64,000 nucleotides of DNA from Thalassolituus hydrocarboniclasticus (GCF_025345565.1 NZ_CP054475.1:2386448-2450447); one strand, 5' to 3'. Positions 31,026-40,991 are shown, counted from the first letter of the stretch. Translations and numbers: made by a program. Notes: generated by a model from the sequence alone, not told the origin.

Positions 31026-31855
31026 ATACATCCACACATCCGCACAATACCCCGCCGGAGCTGCCATTGGTTGTGGTCACCGATCTTGATGGCTGCCTGC
31101 TAGATCATCACAGCTACAGCGCGCAGGCAGCAGAAAAAGCCTTAAAAAAACTGCACAGCCTGAATATTCCCTGCGTCTTTAACAGCAGTAAAACCTTTGA
31201 CGAAATGCTGCTTCTGAGGGAAACGCTCGACAACCACGATCCCTTTGTCTGCGAAAACGGCGGCGCGATTTTTATTCCGAAAAGCAACGGCAATGGCTAC
31301 AACAGCGAAATTCTGCACAGCAGTTATCTGGCCATACTGAAAGTGCTGCACAGCCTGCGTCAGCAGGGTTTTCAGTTCCGTGGTTTTAACGATATGACCG
31401 CCACCGAAGTAGCGGCATTAACCGGTTTATCGGTAGACGACGCTCATCTGGCAAAACAGCGCAGCGCGTCCGAACCGCTGGTCTGGACCGGTACGGAAAA
31501 GCAATTGGAAGAGTTCCGCCAGGCATTGACCATGCACAATCTGCGTCTGCTCAGTGGCGGCCGTTTTCATCATGTAATGGGGCCTAACGATAAGGCCCAC
31601 GGCCTGGAATTCTGCCGTCATCATTACGAAGCGTTATGGCAACAGCCGGTCAAAGTTATCGCCCTCGGTGATGGCGAAAATGACCGCGCCATGCTCAGCG
31701 CCGCCGACTACGCCATTGTGATTCCCGGTATAAAAAACACCCTCGAACTGCAGCACCCACAGCTGCGGATTGCCAGCAAAGCCGGACCGGCGGGCTGGAA
31801 TGAAACCTTACTTTCCCTGTTAGATGACCTGTTCAAGGAGGCTCATAGTGGCTGA
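31022..31855 (+). CDS. gpgP: Glucosyl/mannosyl-3-phosphoglycerate phosphatase (HAD-IIB)
   Basis: A 277-residue HAD phosphatase of the MPGP type. Nucleophile motif VVTDLDGCLLD (two Asp) is near residues 18-28, then NSSKTFDEM, CENGGAIF, and GDGENDRAML as the metal-binding motif IV. It removes the phosphate from glucosyl-3-phosphoglycerate to give glucosylglycerate. The assignment to the glucosyl rather than mannosyl substrate rests on the overlapping GpgS gene (8 bases). It starts inside the stop of the glycerate kinase gene. Confidence 0.85.
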   Translation: MNTSTHPHNTPPELPLVVVTDLDGCLLDHHSYSAQAAEKALKKLHSLNIPCVFNSSKTFDEMLLLRETLDNHDPFVCENGGAIFIPKSNGNGYNSEILHSSYLAILKVLHSLRQQGFQFRGFNDMTATEVAALTGLSVDDAHLAKQRSASEPLVWTGTEKQLEEFRQALTMHNLRLLSGGRFHHVMGPNDKAHGLEFCRHHYEALWQQPVKVIALGDGENDRAMLSAADYAIVIPGIKNTLELQHPQLRIASKAGPAGWNETLLSLLDDLFKEAHSG

Positions 31856-33059
31856 TTTTTATCAGAACGGCATTATTACCACTCTGCATAATCTGGTTGA
31901 CCGTCCGCTGGACGAATTAGAAAAAGAACTCATCAGTTTTTCACGTATCAGGCCCATGTCGCTGGTGCTGCCCTCTCTCTACTCCGAACTCAGCGGCCCG
32001 GCACTGGACAACATTATTAACGACGTTGCCAAAGTCCCCTACCTTAACGAAATCGTGATTGGCCTTGATCGCGCCGATGAAAAAGAATATGCCCATGCCC
32101 GGGAGTTTTTCTCGCGCCTGCCACAGCATCACCGCATTTTATGGAACGATGGCCCGCGCCTGCGCAAAATTGATGAGTTGCTGCAAAACGAAGGCCTGGC
32201 GCCGAAAGAAATGGGGAAAGGCCGTAATGTCTGGTACTGCTATGGCTATGTGCTGGCGTCGGGCCGTGCCGAATCGGTTGCACTGCACGATTGCGACATC
32301 GTTACCTACGACCGCAGCATGCTGGCGCGCTTAATTTATCCGGTGGCTAATCCGGCCTTTAACTACGAATTTGCCAAAGGCTATTATGCCCGCGTGGCCA
32401 CACAAAAACTGAATGGCCGGGTCAGTCGTTTATTGGTAACACCGTTAATCCGCGCCCTGAAAAAAGTCTATGGCTCTCTCGATTATCTGGAATACCTCGA
32501 CAGCTTCCGTTATCCGCTGTCGGGTGAATTTTCTATGCGTACCGATGTGCTGAACGATATCCGCATTCCCTCGGACTGGGGATTGGAAATCGGTGTCCTG
32601 TCAGAAATGAAGCGTAATTACTCGACTAACCGTATCTGCCAGGTCGATATTGCCGATGTGTATGACCATAAACACCAGCCTCTGTCGGAAGAAGACGCCA
32701 GCCGCGGCTTATCGAAAATGAGCACCGATATCTGCAAAGCCATTTTCCGTAAGCTGGCCACCCAGGGAGAGATTTTTACTACTGAAACCTTCCGCTCAAT
32801 CAAAGCCACCTACTTCCGCATTGCGCTGGATTTTGTTGAAACCTATTACAACGATGCGCGCATGAATGGCTTAACACTCGATCGCCATGCCGAAGAAAAA
32901 GCCGTAGAACTCTTTGCCGAAAATATTATGTCTGCCGGTGAACATTTCCTCGCCAATCCGATGGAAACGCCTTTTATCCCGAGCTGGAACCGGGTGATTT
33001 CAGCCGTGCCTGATATTCTCGACCGCATCTATGAAGCTGTCGAGGAAGACAACCACTGA
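31848..33059 (+). CDS. gpgS: Glucosyl-3-phosphoglycerate synthase (GT81)
   Basis: A 403-residue glycosyltransferase that moves glucose from a nucleotide sugar to 3-phosphoglycerate, the first step of glucosylglycerate synthesis. The N-terminus ADFYQNGIITTLHNL, the DxD-like ALHDCDIVTYDR, FAKGYYARV, GRVSRLLVTPL, YPLSGEF and DWGLEIGVLSEM fit GpgS proteins. The GTG at 31848 is chosen because AAGGAGG lies 7 bases upstream; the frame is open to 31824 within gpgP. Glucosylglycerate is a compatible solute made under salt stress or nitrogen limitation. Confidence 0.87.
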   Translation: MADFYQNGIITTLHNLVDRPLDELEKELISFSRIRPMSLVLPSLYSELSGPALDNIINDVAKVPYLNEIVIGLDRADEKEYAHAREFFSRLPQHHRILWNDGPRLRKIDELLQNEGLAPKEMGKGRNVWYCYGYVLASGRAESVALHDCDIVTYDRSMLARLIYPVANPAFNYEFAKGYYARVATQKLNGRVSRLLVTPLIRALKKVYGSLDYLEYLDSFRYPLSGEFSMRTDVLNDIRIPSDWGLEIGVLSEMKRNYSTNRICQVDIADVYDHKHQPLSEEDASRGLSKMSTDICKAIFRKLATQGEIFTTETFRSIKATYFRIALDFVETYYNDARMNGLTLDRHAEEKAVELFAENIMSAGEHFLANPMETPFIPSWNRVISAVPDILDRIYEAVEEDNH

Positions 33060-33103
33060 CAGGTTCAGTGATTGTCTTCAGACTGCCTGCCATGACCGGT
33101 GTA

Positions 33104-33391
33104 TCAATGAAAATGCATCGGCAGGCGGTCTGCCTGGGGACGCTCGGCGTTATTGATCATCTCGTCATAGGGTAATTGCTGCACCATAAAGCCTTTGCTT
33201 ACACCCAGACTGGCCAGTTTTCCGGAACATTCCGATAAGCCACGGAAACGTACCGGCATACCATCCTCCATCAGCAGGCTCAGGCGTCCCAGATAGTCCA
33301 CCTGTACCAGATAGAGATCGCCCTCATTGGTGAGGATATTGACATCCACTCCCCCCTGGCGCAGTGCTTTTTTAAGTTCTGATGTAGTCAT
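33104..33391 (-). CDS. DUF6482-like small protein
   Basis: A 95-residue protein starting MTTSELKKALRQGGVDVNILTNEGDLYLVQV. Beta-rich pattern with LYLVQVDYLGRLSLLMEDG resembles the DUF6482 family of marine gammaproteobacteria; the assignment is tentative. No signal peptide or known motif. It is transcribed divergently from the TetR gene over an AT-rich spacer, so it could be a target of that regulator. Confidence 0.65.
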   Translation of the reverse strand: MTTSELKKALRQGGVDVNILTNEGDLYLVQVDYLGRLSLLMEDGMPVRFRGLSECSGKLASLGVSKGFMVQQLPYDEMINNAERPQADRLPMHFH

Positions 33392-33416
33392 AACCCTTCT
33401 CCTGCCTCTGCTTAAA

Positions 33417-33448
33417 TATACCTATACAAAACATATACAACAATATAC
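33417..33448. promoter_or_regulatory. Four TATAC repeats in a divergent promoter region
   Basis: TATAC occurs at 33417, 33423, 33434 and 33444 in an AT-rich stretch between the DUF6482-like and TetR genes. The last three are about one helical turn apart. Could be -10 elements or an operator; not proven. Confidence 0.4.
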
Positions 33449-33597
33449 ACAGACAGCTCCATAGGGGTTAAGAATTGTTTGCTATCAAAAAAAACACCAA
33501 CCTCTGTATTTGACAATATGCGATGATGCCCTCAAAAATGACGCCTCTTTCCGTTTTTGCGTCGCAACTAAAGCCTGCGGCAAACCGTTGGACTGTT

Positions 33598-34209
33598 ATG
33601 GTTAATATTGCGTCACCTGAAAAAATTGCCCGCCGCCGCCAGGATATTCTGGATGCAGCCATCGATATTTTTGCTGAAAAAGGCTTCCATGCCAGTGGCA
33701 TCGCTGATATCGCCACCCGCCTGGGGATTGGGCACGGCACGGTTTACCGCTATTACAAAAACAAACGGGATATCTTTAATGAAATTCTGAGTTTGCTGCT
33801 GAGCGAGATGTCGACCGTCGTGCAACAGGATCCGCCCAACACCAACTCGCTGCCGGAATATCAGCAACAGCTGGAACGGATTGCTGACCGGTTAATTGCT
33901 ATTTTCCGTGAACGCCCGCAGCTGGCACGCATTGCCTTTTACGAGTCTTACGGAGTCGATGCCGAAATCAGTGATGCGGTAAACCGTATTCAGGAATTAT
34001 TCGCTGAATTTACCGCTTACTATCTGCAAAACGGTATCAGCAAGGCCTTCCTGCGCAGCGAAATGGACACTGCCATCGCTGCCCGGCTGGTGACCGCAAT
34101 GCTGATGGAAACGGTTAAACATGTCGCCCTTAATGATTTCAGCGACAAGCAGATTGAACCCTGGCGGCGTGAGATTATCCGCCTGATGATCGGCGGCCTC
34201 AGCCGCTGA
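33598..34209 (+). CDS. TetR-family transcriptional regulator
   Basis: A 203-residue repressor with the N-terminal helix-turn-helix IADIATRLGIGHGTVYRYYKNKRDI (residues about 33-57) and a ligand domain without a recognised subtype. The start at 33598 (MVNIASPEK) is preferred; the open frame to 33523 lacks similarity. It lies between the glucosylglycerate operon and the convergent Entner-Doudoroff/GH13_18 operon, ending 10 bases from the latter. It may control either set, or the divergent small gene; position alone does not decide. Confidence 0.88.
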   Translation: MVNIASPEKIARRRQDILDAAIDIFAEKGFHASGIADIATRLGIGHGTVYRYYKNKRDIFNEILSLLLSEMSTVVQQDPPNTNSLPEYQQQLERIADRLIAIFRERPQLARIAFYESYGVDAEISDAVNRIQELFAEFTAYYLQNGISKAFLRSEMDTAIAARLVTAMLMETVKHVALNDFSDKQIEPWRREIIRLMIGGLSR

Positions 34210-34219
34210 GGTATTGTTG

Positions 34220-35959
34220 TTACAGACTCTGAGTCAGCCATACCGTCTGATACGGCGCCAGAGTTAATATCTCCGTTGCGGCAATATCGGCTTCGTGGTG
34301 ACTCAGCAGATCAACCAATCCTCCCGGTAAAAAACCCAGACTGGCTAACGGCAATTGCAGAATACGCTCCGTCACATTTGACAGTGCATACAGTGTCTGA
34401 CGGTTATCCACACTGGTGCGCTTAACAATAAATAAATCGGAATTAATCCGTACAATGTCCTGCTTTGCATCCGGGTGAAAAGCCTTCTGCTCACGGCGTA
34501 TTCTGATCATACGGCGTAATTCCGTAAAGACTTCCGCCTGGGGTGTCACTGGGTTATTTAACAGACATTCCAGTTCATGCTTATCCCAGATTTTACGGTT
34601 AATTGAGCGTGTTCGACCGGTTTGTTCAACATGATCCAGATCGTTCGGGGTGGCGACCAGACTGTGAATATACAACGCCGGAATCCCCCTCAGGGCCAGC
34701 ATAATGGCCTGCGAACAAAGGAAACGCTGCACCTGAAAATGATCGCTGCCGCGCCGGGTGCCCATGCAGGCATCAAACAAGCTGATATTGATTTCATAAG
34801 GGCTCTGACTGCCATCAGGGTTGGCTTTCATACTGACAAAGCCACCAAAACGGTGCATGGAATCAATCAGATCCTGCACTTCACGCTCAGGCAAAATGCC
34901 CTCTACCGGGCGTACGCCGATACCATCGTGGGAAGCGGTAAAATTCAGATAGGTGCAGTCGGCTGGCAGCGGCGGTATTTTATCCGCCCAGTCGGTCAGA
35001 AAGCTGGCATTACCACGATTCAGCGCATGTAAAACCAGCGGTGGCAGACCGAACTGATAGACCATATGAGCTTCATCGGACTGGCCAAAATAACTCAGAT
35101 TTTCTGCCACCGGTACATTGGTTTCGGTAATTAACACCGCTTCCGGTGCGGCATAAGCAAGTACATCGCGCAGCAGTTTTACCACCTCATGGGTCTGCGG
35201 CAGATGCACACAGCGGGTGCCGATTTTTTTCCATAAAAAAGCAATCGCATCCAGCCGGATAAAGCGCGCACCACGCTCCACATACAACAGTAATATCTGA
35301 ATAAATTCGAGTAAAACGGCAGGGTTGGCAAAGTTCAGATCGATCTGGTCTTCGCTGAACGTAGCCCAGACATGGCGCACGCCACGGTGAGTATGCACCG
35401 GGGTTAATAACGGCGTATTACGCGGACGGGTAACCACCGACACATCGGTTGCCGGGTCCACTTCAATAAAATATTCACTGTAGGGTTCACGGTTAGCGAT
35501 GTAATCGACAAACCACAGATTTTCCCGCGAGCAATGATTGATCACCAGATCCATCATCAGATCAAAATCTCTGGCGATGGCGCTGATATCCTCCCAGCTG
35601 CCCCAGTCAGGGTTAACCTGACGGTAATCAATTACCGAAAAGCCATCGTCCGAACTGTAAGGAAAAAACGGCAGGATATGCACATTGTTAATCGTATCCT
35701 GCAAATGAGCGCGTAAAAAATCGCCCAGTGTCTGCAACGGAATCTCACCACTGCTCTGAATACTGTGGCCGTAGGTAATCAGAATAACGTCCTGCTCCGA
35801 CCAGCGTTCCGCTCTGGCTGTTTTTTCCTTCCGGAGCGTATTGTCAGAAAACTGCTGGCACAGACGCAGAATATTCTGCGCCAGCTCATCCAGATCGTTC
35901 CGCTCAGAATAAATACGCTCCAGGCGCTGTTTAAAACCGCTCAGTATTGGGTCATTCAT
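34220..35959 (-). CDS. GH13_18 sugar phosphorylase, probably glucosylglycerate phosphorylase
   Basis: A 579-residue phosphorylase of the sucrose-phosphorylase subfamily. Signature regions are ILPFFPYSSDDGFSVIDY, DLVINHCS, RFIRLDAIAFLWK (nucleophile Asp), LITETNVP (acid/base Glu) and TASHDGIG. Subfamily members cleave sucrose, sucrose-6-phosphate, glucosylglycerol or glucosylglycerate with phosphate. Presence of GpgS, GpgP and glycerate kinase nearby, and no sucrose transporter, fructokinase or sucrose gene, favours 2-O-alpha-glucosylglycerate, giving glucose-1-phosphate and glycerate. It follows eda by 10 bases as the last gene of zwf-pgl-edd-eda. The acceptor specificity is inferred. Confidence 0.85.
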   Translation of the reverse strand: MNDPILSGFKQRLERIYSERNDLDELAQNILRLCQQFSDNTLRKEKTARAERWSEQDVILITYGHSIQSSGEIPLQTLGDFLRAHLQDTINNVHILPFFPYSSDDGFSVIDYRQVNPDWGSWEDISAIARDFDLMMDLVINHCSRENLWFVDYIANREPYSEYFIEVDPATDVSVVTRPRNTPLLTPVHTHRGVRHVWATFSEDQIDLNFANPAVLLEFIQILLLYVERGARFIRLDAIAFLWKKIGTRCVHLPQTHEVVKLLRDVLAYAAPEAVLITETNVPVAENLSYFGQSDEAHMVYQFGLPPLVLHALNRGNASFLTDWADKIPPLPADCTYLNFTASHDGIGVRPVEGILPEREVQDLIDSMHRFGGFVSMKANPDGSQSPYEINISLFDACMGTRRGSDHFQVQRFLCSQAIMLALRGIPALYIHSLVATPNDLDHVEQTGRTRSINRKIWDKHELECLLNNPVTPQAEVFTELRRMIRIRREQKAFHPDAKQDIVRINSDLFIVKRTSVDNRQTLYALSNVTERILQLPLASLGFLPGGLVDLLSHHEADIAATEILTLAPYQTVWLTQSL

Positions 35960-35969
35960 AGGCTCTCAG

Positions 35970-36578
35970 TTATCCGGCAATGGCCATGGTTGTAATGGCT
36001 TGCCAGTTTCGTGCCGAGACGGCCTCTGCCGGTGTCAGCCAGCTGCCGCCTACCGCAAAGACATTATTCAGTGCCAGATAATCCTGATAATTTTTCTGAC
36101 CAATACCGCCGGTCGGGCAGAATTTCACATCGGCAAAAGGGCCTGAAAAGGCTTTCAGCATCTCGATGCCACCAGCCGCTGCAGCGGGGAAAAACTTCTG
36201 ATATTTAAAGCCCGCGGCCCGCGCCTGCAACACTTCGCTCGGGGTTGCCACACCGGGCAGATAAGGGCCTCCCCAACGACGGGCACATTCCAGCAACTCC
36301 GGCGAAATGCCCGGACTGACAACGAACTCGGCGCCCCGGTTCAGTGCATCTTCCATCTGCTGTGCACTGGTTACGGTACCCACGCCGACAATAGCTCCGG
36401 GAACTTCATGCTTTATCCGCGTAATGGCTTCCAGCCCATGACGGGTACGCAGGGTAATTTCCAGCAGACGCACACCGCCCTGCACCAGCGCCTGCGCCAT
36501 CGGCACCGCGTCTTCCGGGTCTTCAATCACCATCACCGGCACCAGAGGCTTGGCGCGGTCTAACCATAAATCCCACAT
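35970..36578 (-). CDS. eda: KDPG aldolase (2-dehydro-3-deoxy-phosphogluconate aldolase)
   Basis: A 202-residue class I aldolase splitting KDPG into pyruvate and glyceraldehyde-3-phosphate. LEITLRT carries the catalytic Glu, FKYQKFFPAAAAGG the Schiff-base Lys, and CPTGGI the phosphate loop. The ATG at 36578 has GGAG 7 bases upstream; the preceding GTG (36581) is less likely. It follows edd by 48 bases and precedes the phosphorylase gene. Confidence 0.97.
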   Translation of the reverse strand: MWDLWLDRAKPLVPVMVIEDPEDAVPMAQALVQGGVRLLEITLRTRHGLEAITRIKHEVPGAIVGVGTVTSAQQMEDALNRGAEFVVSPGISPELLECARRWGGPYLPGVATPSEVLQARAAGFKYQKFFPAAAAGGIEMLKAFSGPFADVKFCPTGGIGQKNYQDYLALNNVFAVGGSWLTPAEAVSARNWQAITTMAIAG

Positions 36579-36626
36579 CACGATTCTCCTTAAACGTACC
36601 CTGAATGCTCAGACGAGTGTTCTGTT

Positions 36627-38438
36627 TTAATCCCAGCCGACAGACAACGCGCCCTGATCGGCCGGAGTGACTAATTTGCGCAAGCCGGCGAATAACTCGC
36701 GACCAACCCCGGTCGCCGACAACACGGGCGGCTCCTGGGCCGGACGCTGAGCAAAACCTTCGGCCAACACCGTCAGCTCACCATGATGGCCGTCGAGGCG
36801 AATCACATCACCATCCTGAACCCGATCCAGCCAGCCGCCGGCATAAGCTTCGGGGCAGACATGAATGGCCGCCGGAACCTTACCGGAAGCACCGGATAAG
36901 CGACCATCGGTCACCAGCGCCACACGGTAGCCGGCGTCCTGCAGATTGGTCAGCGCCGGTGTCAGCTGATGCAGCTCCGGCATACCATTGGCTTTTGGCC
37001 CCTGATACTTCAGTACCACCACCACATCGCAGTTGAGTTCACCATTATGGTAAGCGGTAAGCACCGCTTCCTGGGTTGTGAATACCCGCGCCGGGGCTTC
37101 GACCTGCCAGCGGTCATCCGGCACCGCAGAGACTTTCATAATCGCCCGCCCCAGATTGCCCTGCAGTAATTTCATGCCGCCTTCGCGCATAAAAGGCGCG
37201 TGAGCCGGTGCCAGTACCGATAAATCGAGACTCTCAGCCACCGCCGGACGCCAGCCCAGTGTGCCCTCTGAATTCAGATACGGCTCTTTGAAATACGGCT
37301 CCAGGCCATCGCCCATAATGGTTTTAACATCGGTATGCAGCAGCCCGGCGGAAGCCAGTTCGCGCATTAAATAGGCCATACCACCACTTTGCTGAAAGGC
37401 GTTGATATCGGCCTTGCCATTGGGATAAACCCGCGTCAGCAGCGGTACGACATCGGACAGATCGGCCATATCCTGCCAGTCGATAATCACTCCGGCCATA
37501 CGTCCGATCGCCGGTAAATGAATGCTGTGATTGGTCGAACCACCGGTCGCCAGCAGCCCCACCATGGCATTCACCAGCGTGCGTTCATCGACCATTTGTC
37601 CCAGTGGCATAAAGTCTGGCGCCAGAGCAGTAAGCTCGCTGACACGCTGGGCTGCGGCAGCGGTTAACGGCGCCCGCAACGGATCATTCGGATTAATAAA
37701 CGATGACCCAGGTAACTGCAGGCCCATGATTTCCATCAGCATCTGATTGGAATTGGCTGTGCCATAAAAGGTGCAGGTGCCGGCACTGTGATACGACGCC
37801 ATCTCACTCTGCAGCAGCTCATCGCGGCCGACCTCTCCGGCAGCATAAGCCTGCCGGACTTTGGCTTTATCGTTGTTACTGATACCGCTGGGCATGGGGC
37901 CTGCCGGTACAAACACCGCCGGCAGATGACCAAAGCGCAGAGCAGCCATCAATAACCCCGGCACAATTTTGTCGCAGATGCCGAGCAGCAGCATGCCGTC
38001 AAACACCTGATGTGACATCGCCACCGCCGTACTCAGCGCAATCACATCACGGCTGAATAACGACAACTCCATTCCTGTTTGCCCCTGAGTGACACCATCG
38101 CACATCGCCGGCACACCACCGGCCATCTGTCCGACATGCCCACTGGCCGCCAGTGCTTTTTTCAGTTGCTGCGGGTAATCGCGATATGGCGCATGAGCCG
38201 ACAGCACATCGTTATACGCACTGATGATGGCAATATTGGCGGCACGGTGATTCTGCTTCAGGATCAGTTTTTCAGCATCTGGGGACGCCGCATAATCATG
38301 GGCCAGATTGGTACAGCTCAGCTGTTCGCGCACAGGCCCCTGCGCTACGGCCTGTTCTGTTTGTGCCAGATAAGCAGCGCGGGTGGCTTTGCTGCGCTGG
38401 CGGATGCGTTCGGTAACATCAAGCAGTAAGGGGTGCAT
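36627..38438 (-). CDS. edd: 6-Phosphogluconate dehydratase
   Basis: A 603-residue IlvD/EDD family [4Fe-4S] dehydratase forming KDPG from 6-phosphogluconate. Typical stretches include [39 protein letters not shown] and [18 protein letters not shown]. Full length for the family (about 600). Its start overlaps the pgl stop by 20 bases, with a GGAG site inside pgl. Confidence 0.98.
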   Translation of the reverse strand: MHPLLLDVTERIRQRSKATRAAYLAQTEQAVAQGPVREQLSCTNLAHDYAASPDAEKLILKQNHRAANIAIISAYNDVLSAHAPYRDYPQQLKKALAASGHVGQMAGGVPAMCDGVTQGQTGMELSLFSRDVIALSTAVAMSHQVFDGMLLLGICDKIVPGLLMAALRFGHLPAVFVPAGPMPSGISNNDKAKVRQAYAAGEVGRDELLQSEMASYHSAGTCTFYGTANSNQMLMEIMGLQLPGSSFINPNDPLRAPLTAAAAQRVSELTALAPDFMPLGQMVDERTLVNAMVGLLATGGSTNHSIHLPAIGRMAGVIIDWQDMADLSDVVPLLTRVYPNGKADINAFQQSGGMAYLMRELASAGLLHTDVKTIMGDGLEPYFKEPYLNSEGTLGWRPAVAESLDLSVLAPAHAPFMREGGMKLLQGNLGRAIMKVSAVPDDRWQVEAPARVFTTQEAVLTAYHNGELNCDVVVVLKYQGPKANGMPELHQLTPALTNLQDAGYRVALVTDGRLSGASGKVPAAIHVCPEAYAGGWLDRVQDGDVIRLDGHHGELTVLAEGFAQRPAQEPPVLSATGVGRELFAGLRKLVTPADQGALSVGWD

Positions 38439-39168
38439 CAGGCTCTCCGTGTAAATTTTCCCGGCGATAAACGCTCAGGCCGACCTGTGACTGAAACAAA
38501 ACCCGGCGCACCGGCATGGCCGCGGTGTTGCCTGCTTCAGCGGTATCGCAGGCGAGACTGAACACGCGGTTTTTATCGTCACCGTCAAATAACAAAAACA
38601 GATGGCGGCAGTTCGCCAGTAAACTCCAGGTCAGGGTCATACGTGGCGGCGTGACCTGTTCGTCGCTCACCGGGCAACACCAGGCGCCGGAGTTACCATC
38701 CAGACAGCGCGGCAGTGCCTGGCTGTGTGGAAACCAGCTCGCCGTATGTCCATCGCTGCCCATACCCAGTACCGCATAATCGAGCTGATCAAGCTGCTCA
38801 TGCAGGGTATTTTCACAGTCCATAAAGCCCTGCTGCGGCGACGCTGCCTTGTTTTTTAACGGCAGAAAGTAAGCCTGTGCCGCCTGATGTTGCAGCAGAT
38901 GCTCACGCACCAGCGCGGCATTGCTCTGAGGATCATGCTCGTCCACCCAGCGTTCATCCACCAGCGTAATCAGAACTTTCTGCCAGTCGACCGGCTGTTG
39001 TGCCAGCTGCTGAAAAAAAGCGACCGGCGTCTTGCCACCGCTGACCGCCAGACAAGCCCGGCCACGGCGTTCAATGCAGCGCTGCAGACGCGTCGCCAGA
39101 TCACCCGCCAGCTGTCTGGCCAGCGTATCACTGCTGTTAAAGCGCAGATCCTGCATTCCGTTCAACAT
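38419..39168 (-). CDS. pgl: 6-Phosphogluconolactonase
   Basis: A 249-residue DevB/Pgl-type enzyme hydrolysing 6-phosphogluconolactone. [25 protein letters not shown] and [14 protein letters not shown] are diagnostic. The ATG at 39168 is favoured because a GAGG site, overlapping the zwf stop, lies 7 bases upstream; an ATG at 39174 is too close to that site. It lies 9 bases after zwf and overlaps edd by 20. Confidence 0.95.
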   Translation of the reverse strand: MLNGMQDLRFNSSDTLARQLAGDLATRLQRCIERRGRACLAVSGGKTPVAFFQQLAQQPVDWQKVLITLVDERWVDEHDPQSNAALVREHLLQHQAAQAYFLPLKNKAASPQQGFMDCENTLHEQLDQLDYAVLGMGSDGHTASWFPHSQALPRCLDGNSGAWCCPVSDEQVTPPRMTLTWSLLANCRHLFLLFDGDDKNRVFSLACDTAEAGNTAAMPVRRVLFQSQVGLSVYRRENLHGEPDAPLTA

Positions 39169-39177
39169 AGGCATTCC

Positions 39178-40635
39178 TCAGCTGTTCTCATCCCACAGAC
39201 GGCCATCTTTGGCCAGCAGCAAGGTTGCTGCAGCCGGCCCCCAGGAGCCCGAAGTATAGGGTTCCGGACGCTGCTCAGAGTCGTTCCACGCCTGCAGAAT
39301 CGGATCGACCCAGCGCCATGCCTCAAGTAATTCATCATCGCGTAAAAACAGCGTGGCATTTGCACTCAGTACATCAAACAACAAACGTTCGTAGGCTTCC
39401 GGCACCCGTGTCTGCTTATGGTTGGCCGGATTCAGACTGAGATTCATCGGCCGCACATTCATGCCCGGCCCTACCCGTTTTTCGCACAACATCAGGCGGA
39501 TACCTTCATCCGGCTGCAGGCGGAAGATCAGTTTGTTGGCCATGGTATTTTTATGCTGCATCGGGAAGATGGAGTGCGGAATGGCTTTAAAATGCACCAC
39601 AATTTCACAGGCCCGGTCCGCCAGACGCTTACCAGTACGCAGATAAAACGGCACCCCCGCCCAGCGCCAGTTATCAATCTCAACTTTTACCGCAACAAAG
39701 GTTTCGGTCATGCTTTTGGCCTGCACACCGGGTTCATCGCGGTAGCGCGGCACCGGCTGACCATCGGATACGCCGGCATCGTACTGACCACGAACCACTT
39801 TATCGCTGACCGCTTCTGCCGTAATGGCCTTCAGGGATTTAAGTACTTTTACCTTTTCGTCACGCACCGCATCCGGTTCCAGCCGGGCCGGCGGTTCCAT
39901 CGCGGTAATACAGAGTAATTGCAGCAGATGGTTCTGAAACATATCGCGCATAGCGCCGACCTGATCATAAAAACCCGCGCGTTTTTCCACGCCCAGAGAT
40001 TCAGAAATGGTGATCTGAATATGATCGATGTACTTCTGATTCCACTGGGATTCAAACAGGGAATTGGCAAAGCGCAGCACCATCAGATTCTGTACCGTTT
40101 CTTTGCCCAGATAATGGTCGATACGGTAAATCTGCGATTCAGCAAAGTATTCAGCAACGGCGTTATTAATCGCCTGCGCTGAAGCAAAGTCATGACCGAT
40201 GGGCTTTTCCAGCACGATTTTGCTCTGGCTGAGAATCAGACCACTGTTATGCAAGCCGCGGGCAATGCCGGTATACAGATCGGAACCGGTAGCCAGATAA
40301 AAAATACGGTTAATATCGCCGGGCATCAGCGCGCCGGCCAACAGGCTGTACTGGGCCTCATCGCTGAGATCTACCGTCAGACAGTGCAGACGCTCACTGA
40401 AGCTCTGCCAGCTGCTTTCTTCCAGATATTCGGTTGCGACATGCCGTTTAAGTGCCGCGCGGACCATCTCGGCAAAATCGGTGGCACTGATGTCGCGCCG
40501 GGTAGTCGAATAAATACGCCCGGCCGGCAGACGCCCGTCACGATGCAGCAGATACAACGCCGGCAGCAGCTTGCGTTGCGCCAGATCCCCCAGGCCACCA
40601 AACAGAATCAGCTCGAATGGAGCATTGATATGCAT
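39178..40635 (-). CDS. zwf: Glucose-6-phosphate 1-dehydrogenase
   Basis: A 485-residue NAD(P)-dependent enzyme that starts the Entner-Doudoroff route. The cofactor loop reads FGGLGDLAQRKLLPAL, the active-site motif RIDHYLGKETVQN is intact, and GVPFYLRTGK is present. AGGAG lies 8 bases before the ATG. First gene of zwf-pgl-edd-eda-phosphorylase on the minus strand. No HexR gene or clear HexR palindrome is seen upstream. Confidence 0.98.
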   Translation of the reverse strand: MHINAPFELILFGGLGDLAQRKLLPALYLLHRDGRLPAGRIYSTTRRDISATDFAEMVRAALKRHVATEYLEESSWQSFSERLHCLTVDLSDEAQYSLLAGALMPGDINRIFYLATGSDLYTGIARGLHNSGLILSQSKIVLEKPIGHDFASAQAINNAVAEYFAESQIYRIDHYLGKETVQNLMVLRFANSLFESQWNQKYIDHIQITISESLGVEKRAGFYDQVGAMRDMFQNHLLQLLCITAMEPPARLEPDAVRDEKVKVLKSLKAITAEAVSDKVVRGQYDAGVSDGQPVPRYRDEPGVQAKSMTETFVAVKVEIDNWRWAGVPFYLRTGKRLADRACEIVVHFKAIPHSIFPMQHKNTMANKLIFRLQPDEGIRLMLCEKRVGPGMNVRPMNLSLNPANHKQTRVPEAYERLLFDVLSANATLFLRDDELLEAWRWVDPILQAWNDSEQRPEPYTSGSWGPAAATLLLAKDGRLWDENS

Positions 40636-40991
40636 CCGCTATCTCCTTTGCAAAGAAATCAGGGCTTTCCTGTCACTCGTTAACATCTCATCAAGTGTGG
40701 CAGAACACCACTGCCTGATGCACATTCCGCACCCACAGTTTGTCTGAGTCGTAGCAACCAACCATAATCTGGACAAAGTGTGACATGAATTGCCTTGCCC
40801 GCGCGGCATCTTCGGCCGCTTTGTCCGCTGACAACCATACGCCGCCGAACCTCCCCTTAATCCACTTTAGCCGGGCTGCGCAGACAGAATGCCGCTGATG
40901 GTAAAATCTTCGCTAGTTTTTTGTTTTTATTGAAAAAAGGTGTTGACGAACAACAGGCCTCTCCGTAATATACGCCTCGCTGTTACGAAGT
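40636..40991. other. Gene-free divergent spacer between zwf and tRNA-Asn
   Basis: This 356-base spacer must hold the zwf promoter on the minus strand, for which I see no clear consensus. It ends with a strong plus-strand tRNA promoter. An AT-rich stretch with T-runs (40917-40940) precedes that promoter and could be an UP element. No open frame of interest. Confidence 0.5.
40943..40971 (+). promoter_or_regulatory. Strong sigma-70 promoter of tRNA-Asn/tRNA-Pro
   Basis: TTGACG (40943-40948), 17 bases, TAATAT (40966-40971), with an A/T-rich upstream stretch. The GC-rich GCCTCGC discriminator just after the -10 is typical of stringently controlled stable-RNA promoters. Confidence 0.85.

Noticed and set aside
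40636-40760. Search for a HexR site before zwf
   Set aside because: No TGTAAT-type palindrome is visible, so no HexR operator is claimed.
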